Below, in pieces: positions 34,662 to 41,973 of a stretch of DNA of 64,000 nucleotides. The DNA lies in NCBI RefSeq assembly GCF_007679325.1, contig NZ_VEGI01000002.1:476296-540295 (forward strand), in the 5' to 3' direction. Source of the DNA: Arthrobacter sp. U41 (GTDB lineage: Bacteria > Actinomycetota > Actinomycetes > Actinomycetales > Micrococcaceae). Position 1 is the stretch's first letter, and every line of letters begins with the position of its first letter. The notes below the pieces were generated by a model. The model was not told the DNA's origin and ran no database searches. It worked only from the letters and a program-made list of their open reading frames with translations. A program made the position numbers and the translations under genes.

Positions 34662-35454
34662 CCCGGAGTCCCTGAGCCTATTGGCCCTCGGCGAAGAGCT
34701 CGGAGACGACGCCGCGGAACACCTTCGCTCCTGCGCCGGCTGTGCAGCGGAATACGCCAGCCTCCGCCGGGCCGTCGTGGCAGCAAAGCCCGGACCTGCC
34801 GCTGCCGCGCTGGAATCACCCGGGCCGCAGGTATGGGCAGGAATCCACAGCGCACTGGGGCTGTCCCCCGCCGTCGCCGCCGACCCGCTGGGATCCCCGA
34901 CGGCGTCCGGCGCCCCACCGGCGTTTGCACCGGCACCGGAACGGCCGGCGTCCGGGTCCGTGACTCCGCTTCCGTCCCGGGAGCCAAGGCCGGGCGGGAA
35001 GCCTGACCGCAGCGGCGGTTCCGGCTGGCTGCGCCGTCCCGGTGTGTGGCTGGCTGCCGCCGCGGCCACAGCGCTGCTGGCGGCGGGCGTCTTCTGGTCC
35101 GTCCAGCAGAACCAGCCGGTGGTGACGCCGCTGGCCCAGGCCGAACTCGCGCCGGTGGACCAGCATTCCGCCACCGGCTCGGCCCGGGTGGTCGAAGCCC
35201 AGGACGGGCAGCGCACGCTGGAAGTACGGGTGGACAAGAACGAAGCCCGCGGCTATCAGGAGGTCTGGCTGATCGCACCCGACCTGACACGGCTGGTGAG
35301 CCTGGGCGTGATGACGTCTGAGGCCGGTTCGTTCCCTGTCCCGGACGGGCTGGACCTGGCCGAATATCCGATCGTGGACGTGTCCGACGAACCGGTGGAC
35401 GGCAACCCCGCGCACTCCAGCGTCAGCATTGTCCGCGGAACCCTCGCCTCCTGA
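34648..35454 (+). CDS. Membrane anti-sigma factor (RskA-like, zinc-finger motif)
   Basis: A 268-residue single-pass anti-sigma factor. The N-terminal domain has the HxxxCxxC motif (EHLRSCAGC, residues about 24-33), a Pro/Ala linker, a membrane helix near 130-150 (PGVWLAAAAATALLAAGVFW), and an extracytoplasmic anti-sigma-K-like domain (residues 170-268). Its GTG start lies 14 bases inside the sigma gene, giving strict co-expression. It should hold the sigma factor inactive until an envelope signal is received. Confidence 0.9.
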   Translation: MQHLDPESLSLLALGEELGDDAAEHLRSCAGCAAEYASLRRAVVAAKPGPAAAALESPGPQVWAGIHSALGLSPAVAADPLGSPTASGAPPAFAPAPERPASGSVTPLPSREPRPGGKPDRSGGSGWLRRPGVWLAAAAATALLAAGVFWSVQQNQPVVTPLAQAELAPVDQHSATGSARVVEAQDGQRTLEVRVDKNEARGYQEVWLIAPDLTRLVSLGVMTSEAGSFPVPDGLDLAEYPIVDVSDEPVDGNPAHSSVSIVRGTLAS

Positions 35455-35537
35455 ACAGCTTGACCCCTCTTGCCAGCGGCCCCCGGCGAGAACATAGTTG
35501 AGGGAATTTACCACTCCACCGCGGGAGGCGGGCGACG

Positions 35538-36317
35538 ATGCTGAACAATGAGGTCCCCGGAAACGGACTGCTGCAGGGCAAGACGGCGTTGATCTACGGG
35601 GCGGGCGGTTCCATCGGCGGCGCAGTGGCCCGGGCTTTCGCTGCGGAGGGCGCCTTCGTCCACCTCGCCGGGCGCACCGAGTCGCGGCTTGAAAAGGTGG
35701 CGCGGGACATCCAGGAGGACGGCGGAAGGGCGGAAACCGCCGTCGTCGACGCTCTCGATGAGGAACAGGTGGACGCGTTCGTGGACCGCGTGGCCAGGAA
35801 ACACAAACGGATCGACATCTCCTTCAACCTCATCTCCTTTGGCGACATCCAGCAGTCGCTGATGGAGATCGACGTCAACGACTTCACCCAGCCCATCACC
35901 CTGGCCACACGCACCCACTTCATCACCACCCGGGCCGCGGCGACGCGCATGATCAAACAACGCTCCGGGGTGGTGCTGATGTTCGGCGGTTCCGGTCCCC
36001 AGACCATCCCCGGGCTTGGCGGGTTCAAGGTGGCACTGGACGCGATGGAGGGGCTGCGCCGCCAATGGGCGCTGGAGCTGGGAAAACACGGCATCCGTAT
36101 TGTCACCATGGTGTCCGGCGGCATCATCGAGACGATCCCGTGGCAGACGGAGGGGCGCGAGGAGATCATCGTGGAGATTGCCAAAGCCGCCCACCTGAAC
36201 CGCACCGCGACGCTGGCCGACGTCGGAAACGTGGCCTGCTTCGTGGCTTCGGACAAGGCCGGGGCCATCACGGACGCCACGGTCAACATCTCCGCCGGCG
36301 CGATCGTGGACTACTGA
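35538..36317 (+). CDS. SDR-family protein lacking the catalytic Tyr
   Basis: A 259-residue short-chain dehydrogenase fold with cofactor loop YGAGGSIGGAVARAF. In the active-site region the Ser segment VVLMFGGSGPQ is followed by GLGGFKVALDAMEGLR: the YxxxK motif is replaced by LGGFK, so the Lys is kept but the Tyr is a Leu. The NNAG motif is also changed (SFNLISFG). It may be a non-classical reductase or a non-catalytic binding protein. It is monocistronic with GGGAGG upstream and converges on the sulfite-oxidase gene. Confidence 0.85.
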   Translation: MLNNEVPGNGLLQGKTALIYGAGGSIGGAVARAFAAEGAFVHLAGRTESRLEKVARDIQEDGGRAETAVVDALDEEQVDAFVDRVARKHKRIDISFNLISFGDIQQSLMEIDVNDFTQPITLATRTHFITTRAAATRMIKQRSGVVLMFGGSGPQTIPGLGGFKVALDAMEGLRRQWALELGKHGIRIVTMVSGGIIETIPWQTEGREEIIVEIAKAAHLNRTATLADVGNVACFVASDKAGAITDATVNISAGAIVDY

Positions 36318-36335
36318 GGTGCTGGGCGCCTCCGG

Positions 36336-37466
36336 CTACCCGACCGTCACCTTGATCCGCTGCACCACGTTGTTGCCCATGCCCTGGTAGTTCCAGGACT
36401 GCTCCAGCGGCTGTGCGGCACCGGTGGTGTCCGTGGCGCGGCAGGCCAGCTCGTGTTCACCGGGATCAGCCACCCACGGCATGGACCAGGCGCACCAGGC
36501 GAAGGGCGCTGCCGGCTGCTGCAGTTGCGCCGGCGCCCACTTGCCGTCGATGCCGACCTCGACGCGCTGCACGGCGCCCTCCCCGGACCAGGCCCGGCCG
36601 GTCAGCATCACCGGGCCGGGCGGGACGATCCTGCTCCTGGTGAAAAAGTCCGGCACACCCGGCGGAACCATCAGCGAACGGACTTTGATCCATGAGACGG
36701 GACTGCCGGCGTCGTCCGCGTCCTGCTGATAGCGGTACGCGACCGTCTGCTGGAAACCGTCGAACGGTTTGGTCAGCACGTTGATCGAGGAGAGCCATTT
36801 CACGCTTGCCATGCCGTACCAGCCCGGGACCACCAGCCGCAGGGGGTAGCCGTGCTGCGGGGGCAGGTCGTTGCCGTTCATCTGGTAGGCCAGCACGATG
36901 TCGGGCCGCAGAGCCTCCGCAATCGGAAGGCTCCGGGCGAACTGATGCCGGACGCCGCCCTGGATTCCGCTGTCCGCGCCGGTGAACGCCACCTCCACGG
37001 CGTCGTCCTCCACCCCGGCCTGGGTCAGCAGGTAGGCGAGCGGGACACCGGTCCAGACGGCGGTGCCCACGGCCTCCAGCTGCCAGGGCTGGCTCAGCGG
37101 ACGGGGCCGCAGCAGGGAGCGGCCGTTGCCGGCGCATTCCAAGGTGACGGGGATGCTGATCCGCGGCGCCCGGCGAATGGCCTTGAGGTTCAGCTCCAGC
37201 GACCGCTGGACGGCGCCGCCGATCCGCAGGTGCCACTGGTCGGCATCAATGAACGGGATGTCGAAGTGGTTCAGCAGATAGTGCAGCCCGGGCGGGGTGA
37301 TGCCGTTCCGCAGGGCCTCGAGCGGCATGGAGTGGTTACGGACCGCGAGCTGGAGTTCTTCCGCGGTCAGCGGGCCGTGGCTCGGTTCCCCGGGGTGCGG
37401 CGTAAGTTTCCGTCCGTGGCGCGGGGTCTTCAGGATGGATGAATGTCGGGACATCTGCTTTGGCAT
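36336..37466 (-). CDS. Molybdopterin-dependent oxidoreductase, sulfite oxidase family
   Basis: A 376-residue protein with the oxidoreductase molybdopterin-binding domain (residues 60-240) and a C-terminal Mo-co dimerisation domain. The Mo-ligand Cys is in VTLECAGNGRSLL; the GYPLRLVVPGWYG stretch is typical of the sulfite oxidase group. There is no Sec or Tat signal, no heme domain and no adjacent cytochrome gene. ATG 37466 is chosen (the frame is open to 37514). Sulfite oxidation is the family activity; the real substrate and electron acceptor are unknown. Confidence 0.9.
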   Translation of the reverse strand: MPKQMSRHSSILKTPRHGRKLTPHPGEPSHGPLTAEELQLAVRNHSMPLEALRNGITPPGLHYLLNHFDIPFIDADQWHLRIGGAVQRSLELNLKAIRRAPRISIPVTLECAGNGRSLLRPRPLSQPWQLEAVGTAVWTGVPLAYLLTQAGVEDDAVEVAFTGADSGIQGGVRHQFARSLPIAEALRPDIVLAYQMNGNDLPPQHGYPLRLVVPGWYGMASVKWLSSINVLTKPFDGFQQTVAYRYQQDADDAGSPVSWIKVRSLMVPPGVPDFFTRSRIVPPGPVMLTGRAWSGEGAVQRVEVGIDGKWAPAQLQQPAAPFAWCAWSMPWVADPGEHELACRATDTTGAAQPLEQSWNYQGMGNNVVQRIKVTVG

Positions 37467-37589
37467 GGCGCTGCGATTCTGCTCCGGACCAGCCCGGATT
37501 TGGACCGGTGTCACCTGTCTTCAGGTCTACGCCCGGGCCCGGAAGCCGTCAATACCGGGCCGGACCTGCAGCCCGGACGGAAAGGAAGA

Positions 37590-38444
37590 CTAAATCGTGT
37601 GCGACTCGGCAAGGAACTGTGCCAGGCCCAGCGGCTCGCGGCCGGTGAGTTCGTGCACGGCCGACGTCGGACCCGCCAGTTCGCCGGCGGCGATGGCCGT
37701 GTAGGTGCTCACCCAGGCATCCACCTGCCACGGCGGGGCGCCATAGGAAGCCCGCGAGGCGTAAGCCTCCTCAAGGGTCTCGCGGTGGAACGTGATGCTC
37801 CGGCCGGTCCCGGCGGTAAGGAGGTCCGCGGCAGCCGCCAGGGAGATGTCCTCCGGTCCGGTGAGGTCGTAGGTCCTGCCCTTATGCAGGGCAGGGTCGC
37901 GGAGCACGGTCACGGCGGAGCGGGCGACATCCGCGCGGGCAACGGCTGCCATAATGCCGTCCCCGGCGGGTCCACGGATCACCCCGTCCTCACCTGCGAG
38001 CAACGGCAGGAAATCCAGGTAGAAGTTGTCCCGCAGGAAGGTGTAGTCCATCCCCGACGCCTTGATCCGCTCCTCGGTGGCGAAGTGGTCCCGGCCCAGG
38101 GTGAACGTGCAATCGGCTGCCGCGCCGAAGAACGAGGTGTACACGATGTGCTGCACGCCGGCCGCGGCCGCCGCGTCCACGAAGGTGCAGTGCTGCTGCA
38201 GCCGGTCCTCGGTTTCTGAAGCGGAGACCATCAGGAGCGTCTTCACTCCGTCGAGGGCGGCTCTGGCGGGCACCGGATCGGCGTAGGCCGCCGCCACGGG
38301 GACGGCGTCCGCCAGTTCCGGAGCCCGGCCTATGTCGCGGACCAGCAGGCGCTGCGGGTTGCCGGCGCTGGCCAGTTGACGGGCGACCAGCCCGCCCAGG
38401 TGCCCGGTGGAACCGGTGACGGCGAGCGTCGGCGCGGTTGCCAC
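37590..38444 (-). CDS. NmrA-like NAD(P)-binding protein
   Basis: A 284-residue atypical short-chain dehydrogenase. The N-terminal LAVTGSTGHLGGLVARQLAS is the GxxGxxG loop of the NmrA/YtfG (quinone oxidoreductase 2) family, and HIVYTSFFGAA and GMDYTFLRDNFYLD match it. It probably reduces quinones or senses the redox state of NADP. It starts four bases from the stop of the neighbouring aldo/keto reductase gene on the same strand, which suggests co-transcription from that gene. Confidence 0.88.
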   Translation of the reverse strand: MATAPTLAVTGSTGHLGGLVARQLASAGNPQRLLVRDIGRAPELADAVPVAAAYADPVPARAALDGVKTLLMVSASETEDRLQQHCTFVDAAAAAGVQHIVYTSFFGAAADCTFTLGRDHFATEERIKASGMDYTFLRDNFYLDFLPLLAGEDGVIRGPAGDGIMAAVARADVARSAVTVLRDPALHKGRTYDLTGPEDISLAAAADLLTAGTGRSITFHRETLEEAYASRASYGAPPWQVDAWVSTYTAIAAGELAGPTSAVHELTGREPLGLAQFLAESHTI

Positions 38445-38448
38445 GGGC

Positions 38449-39453
38449 CTACCGCTCCCGGGAGGCGGGCGACTTGGTCTGTGCCGGGTCGCGTTCGGCG
38501 AGGTGGCCGATGGCGGCGTCGATCTTGTCCATGATTCCGGCGTCGAGCTTCACGCCCGCGGCGGCCACGTTCTTCTCGATCTGTTCCGGCCGGGATGCGC
38601 CCATGATGGCGGAGGCCACGTTCGGGTTCTGCAACACCCAGGCGATACTCAGCTGGGCCATGGTCAGCCCGGCTTCCTCCGCGATCGGTTTGAGCTGCTG
38701 GACCCCGGTGAGGACCTCGTTGGACATCCAGCGCTCGATCATTTTCGAGCCGCCCTTGGAATCCGTGGCGCGGCTGCCCTCCGGGGCGGGCTTGCCGGGG
38801 TGGTACTTGCCGCTCAGCACACCCTGGGCAATCGGGGACCACACAATCTGGGAGAGGCCCAGCTCCTCAGAGGTCGGAACCACCTCGGCCTCGATGACGC
38901 GCCACAGCATGGAGTATTGCGGCTGGTTGGAGATCAGCTGGAAACCGAGGTCCTTGGCCAGGGCGTGACCGTCGCGGATCTGGCTGGCTGTCCATTCGCT
39001 GACGCCGATGTAGAGGGCCTTGCCCTGCCGCACGATGTCCGCGAAGGCCTGCATCGTCTCTTCCAGCGGGGTGTCGTAGTCGTAGCGGTGGGCCTGGTAG
39101 AGGTCCACATAGTCGGTCTGCAGCCGGGTCAGCGAGCCGTTGATGGCTTCCATAATGTGCTTGCGGGAGAGCCCAAGATCGTTGTGACCCTTGGGTCCGG
39201 TGGGGCCGAAGACCTTGGTGAAGATTTCCAGCGACTCACGCCGCTCGTCCCGGAGCGCCTTGCCGAGCACGGTCTCCGCGGCCGTGTTGGCGTAGACGTC
39301 CGCGGTATCGAAGGTGCTGATGCCGGCGTCGAGCGCTGCCCGGACGCACTGGGTGGCGACCTCGTTCTCCACCTGCGAGCCGTGCGTTAGCCAGTTGCCG
39401 AAGGTAATTTCCGAGATTTTGAAGCCGCTGTTTCCCAGGTATCTGAATTCCAT
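38449..39453 (-). CDS. Aldo/keto reductase (voltage-gated K+ channel beta-subunit-like)
   Basis: A 334-residue AKR TIM barrel with FRYLGNSGFKISEITFG at the start, the catalytic Asp/Tyr pair in TFDTADVYANTAAE, DLYQAHRYD, and the C-terminal cofactor region IMGASRPEQIEKN. The pattern matches the YghZ/KCNAB-type AKR6 group, NADPH-dependent with broad carbonyl substrates. ATG 39453 is preferred; TACGGT seven bases upstream and no Shine-Dalgarno suggest leaderless mRNA. The frame is open to 39816 without homology. It ends four bases before the NmrA-like gene. Confidence 0.92.
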   Translation of the reverse strand: MEFRYLGNSGFKISEITFGNWLTHGSQVENEVATQCVRAALDAGISTFDTADVYANTAAETVLGKALRDERRESLEIFTKVFGPTGPKGHNDLGLSRKHIMEAINGSLTRLQTDYVDLYQAHRYDYDTPLEETMQAFADIVRQGKALYIGVSEWTASQIRDGHALAKDLGFQLISNQPQYSMLWRVIEAEVVPTSEELGLSQIVWSPIAQGVLSGKYHPGKPAPEGSRATDSKGGSKMIERWMSNEVLTGVQQLKPIAEEAGLTMAQLSIAWVLQNPNVASAIMGASRPEQIEKNVAAAGVKLDAGIMDKIDAAIGHLAERDPAQTKSPASRER

Positions 39454-39493
39454 GGGTTTCACCGTAGCCGAGTTGCCTGCCGGGGGTAAGGCC

Positions 39494-40150
39494 TCAGCCG
39501 GCTTTGCGCTCCTGGGCCTGCGGCTTGTTGCGCAGCTGGTTCTGGGGCTGGCCCTGGGGCTTCCGGGGCTGCGGCAGCCGGCCCGGGCGGGAAACCAGCG
39601 AGCCCGTGTCCAGCAGGGATTTCGCGGCGGGCATCGGGGCTTTCTTGAAGGCCGGCGGGACCGCGCCGAGCTGGCCGTTCGTGTCAGTGGCCGACTCGAC
39701 GAGGGGCGCCACGGCTTCCACGTCCCGCGCCGGAGCCGAAGGGCTGGGCAATTCGCGGACCGAGACCTTGACGGCCGGGGCAGCCTCCGCCTTGGCGCGT
39801 GCGGCAGCGCGGGCATCGGCCTGCTCGACGGCGGCCACCCAGTCGGGGGACAGGGCGGGTTCCTTCTTGGCAGGCTTGGCGGGCTTCACCGGTTTGGCGG
39901 CTTTCACCGGTTTCGCCGGTTTGGCAGCCGCCGGCGCGTCCTGGACGGTCTCGGCGGGCCGGGCTGCTGGGCCGGTGACCCGAAGCAGGCCGCGTCCCAC
40001 GGCCATAATGGTCACGGCAACCAACCGGCCGAGGCCGGCAATGACGAGCGTGGCTGCCAAGGCGAGGAACAAGCCGAAGAACATGACCATCGCCACTGCC
40101 AGCGTCCCGAGGAAGGTCAGGTTGAGGGCGATGGTTGTCGGATCTTCCAT
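39494..40150 (-). CDS. Small membrane-anchored protein with Lys/Pro/Ala-rich tail
   Basis: A 218-residue protein with two closely spaced N-terminal helices (residues 8-35 and 38-58), then a basic Ala/Lys/Pro-rich region (AAKPAKPVKAAKPVKPAKPA) and a Gln/Pro/Arg-rich end. No known domain. The N-terminus looks like that of the protein at 44045-44380. The ATG has AGGAGAGGTG upstream. It may be a cytoplasmic-tailed membrane anchor binding nucleic acid or acidic partners; this is speculative. Confidence 0.68.
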   Translation of the reverse strand: MEDPTTIALNLTFLGTLAVAMVMFFGLFLALAATLVIAGLGRLVAVTIMAVGRGLLRVTGPAARPAETVQDAPAAAKPAKPVKAAKPVKPAKPAKKEPALSPDWVAAVEQADARAAARAKAEAAPAVKVSVRELPSPSAPARDVEAVAPLVESATDTNGQLGAVPPAFKKAPMPAAKSLLDTGSLVSRPGRLPQPRKPQGQPQNQLRNKPQAQERKAG

Positions 40151-40370
40151 GTCACCTCTCCTAGCTGGCCTAGCCGCGGCGTGTCCCGCCAAGAGCGGCG
40201 GGCAAGCACCCCTTAACCATACGGACTTTTTTCCTTGGCCGCGCAGGCATCCGGAGTCTTCGCACTGACGTGTCACAGCTGGTATGGGTCCCGCTGCCGG
40301 GCGCTGCCGGGCTGTGCGTCTGTAGTCTGAAGGAGCCACACCCGCACGGTCCGGCCCCGAAAGGACAATT

Positions 40371-40814
40371 GTGACGCCCCCAGCCGCCGCCAGTACAGGT
40401 GCCGATGACCAGCCGGACGGGTCCCGCTTCCGGGGAAATTGCCCGTGCCTGTCCGGGGAGCAGTACGGTGACTGCTGCGGCCGGTTCCACGCCGGCGAAG
40501 CGGAAGCCCCGACGGCGGAGCAGCTGATGCGCTCGCGGTACAGCGCCTTCGTGGTGCTGGACGCCGATTACCTGTTGCGCACCTGGCACCCGGCGACCCG
40601 GCCGGCTGCCCTCGACCTGGATCCGGACATGCAGTGGCGGCGGCTGGACATCATTTCCACGACGCGCGGCGGCCCGCTGGACACCGAGGGGACCGTGGAG
40701 TTCAAGGCCCATTTCCGGCACGACGGCGAACGCGGAGTCCACCACGAAACGAGCCGATTCCAGCGGGTCGGCCGCCGCTGGTATTACGTCGATGCAGGCG
40801 CCGAGTTCGGGTGA
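40371..40814 (+). CDS. ychJ: YchJ-family protein with SEC-C motif
   Basis: A 147-residue protein of the UPF0225/YchJ family. The zinc-binding SEC-C-like motif CPCLSGEQYGDCCGRFH lies near residue 25, followed by the NTF2-like core with LMRSRYSAFVVLDADYLLRTWHP. Function unknown. The start is GTG 40371 with GAAAGGAC upstream. It is followed by a bidirectional hairpin terminator shared with the convergent membrane-protein gene. Confidence 0.9.
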   Translation: MTPPAAASTGADDQPDGSRFRGNCPCLSGEQYGDCCGRFHAGEAEAPTAEQLMRSRYSAFVVLDADYLLRTWHPATRPAALDLDPDMQWRRLDIISTTRGGPLDTEGTVEFKAHFRHDGERGVHHETSRFQRVGRRWYYVDAGAEFG

Positions 40815-40838
40815 ACGGCGCACCCGGCACTTAAACAG

Positions 40839-40876
40839 CTGCCGGGCGCCGGGCAACGCTGCCCGGCGCCCGGCAG
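40839..40876. terminator. Perfect 17-bp bidirectional hairpin
   Basis: CTGCCGGGCGCCGGGCA pairs fully with its inverse across a 4-nt loop (ACGC). It lies between the convergent ychJ and membrane-protein genes and could end both transcripts. Confidence 0.8.
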
Positions 40877-40895
40877 GTCCAGGACGTTGGTGTGC

Positions 40896-41807
40896 CTAGC
40901 GTTCCTCGACAGTCTCCACGGGGGTGAAGCCGGCGCGGTCCACTTTGCGGTGGAAGCGCATGCCGGCGGTTCCACCCAGGACGGCACCCACGAGCGCCAC
41001 CGCGGCCACCACTACTGCGGCGATGATGCTGGTGGTTGTCAGTTCGCCTTCGTTGACCGGGATCCGCGGGAAGCTGTTGAGCTGGGCCAGGATGTTGTAC
41101 TGCTGGCCGGCCACGAGGCCGAGAACGGCGACCACCACGGCGGCGATGAGGGCCCAGACCCACACCATAAAGCCCTGTTTGGCGCCGTTGAAGCGGGCCA
41201 TCCGGCCGGCGACGTAGCCGCCGGAGTAGTAGGACACGAACAGGATGACCAGCAGCACGATGATGCCGACCAGTCCCACCGTTTGATCGGCGGAGTTCAC
41301 GGCCGCGTTGACGTCCGTGTTGGTGGCGAGCCCGACGGCGGTGCCTGCGGCCGCGACCAGCGCGGTCAACAGCACGGCCATACCCGTGGCGGCGAGCCAG
41401 CCGAAGAAGGCCGAGCCGATCTTGATGCCGCCGAACTGTTCCTTTTCGCGGGCCACCACGGTTTCCCGGGTGGGGACCTCGTCGACGACCGTGTCCCGCG
41501 CGTCGACGTTGTCGCGGCCGGTCCCGTCGTGGCGCACGGCCGTGACGGGCTGGCTGCGGGTCGGTTCCGTGTGGACCGGCCCGGTGCGGACCGCGTCCTG
41601 GCTCCGCGTGCCGGCGTCATTGTCGTCGGCCGGGGCCGCCGTGGCGGGGGTGCCCGTGGGGATCACGCGGGTGTCGTCGGTGCGGGGTGCGGTCTGCGGT
41701 GCAGCGTCCTGCCGGGCATCGTGGATCCGGGCGTCCTGGTGTACGTCCGCGTCCCCTTCACCGGCGTGGCGGGGAGTGCGATCTTCGGGGCCTGCTGGGT
41801 TGCTCAT
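40896..41807 (-). CDS. Conserved membrane protein with long acidic/Thr-rich N-terminal tail
   Basis: A 303-residue protein. Residues 1-125 are hydrophilic, rich in Asp/Thr/Ala, with no fold; about four membrane helices follow (around 132-155, 175-197, 213-235 and 255-280). The tail FHRKVDRAGFTPVETVEER is basic then acidic. The helical part resembles the YrzE/TIGR04086-type small membrane proteins, but I cannot name it securely. Its promoter must lie in 41808-41973; the terminator at 40839-40876 closes it. Confidence 0.72.
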   Translation of the reverse strand: MSNPAGPEDRTPRHAGEGDADVHQDARIHDARQDAAPQTAPRTDDTRVIPTGTPATAAPADDNDAGTRSQDAVRTGPVHTEPTRSQPVTAVRHDGTGRDNVDARDTVVDEVPTRETVVAREKEQFGGIKIGSAFFGWLAATGMAVLLTALVAAAGTAVGLATNTDVNAAVNSADQTVGLVGIIVLLVILFVSYYSGGYVAGRMARFNGAKQGFMVWVWALIAAVVVAVLGLVAGQQYNILAQLNSFPRIPVNEGELTTTSIIAAVVVAAVALVGAVLGGTAGMRFHRKVDRAGFTPVETVEER

Positions 41808-41973
41808 GAGGAATGCTCACTTTCACTGATTGACCCGGGCCCATTGTTTGGGCCGGGCACCGCAAGGCGGAGACCGGCGTACGGGCCTCACATCCACCTA
41901 ATCACGCGCAGTAGAAGGTAGCAAGGGTGCTTACTATTCGGTTGGCGGCAGCTGACGGACGCGGCGGCGCTGG

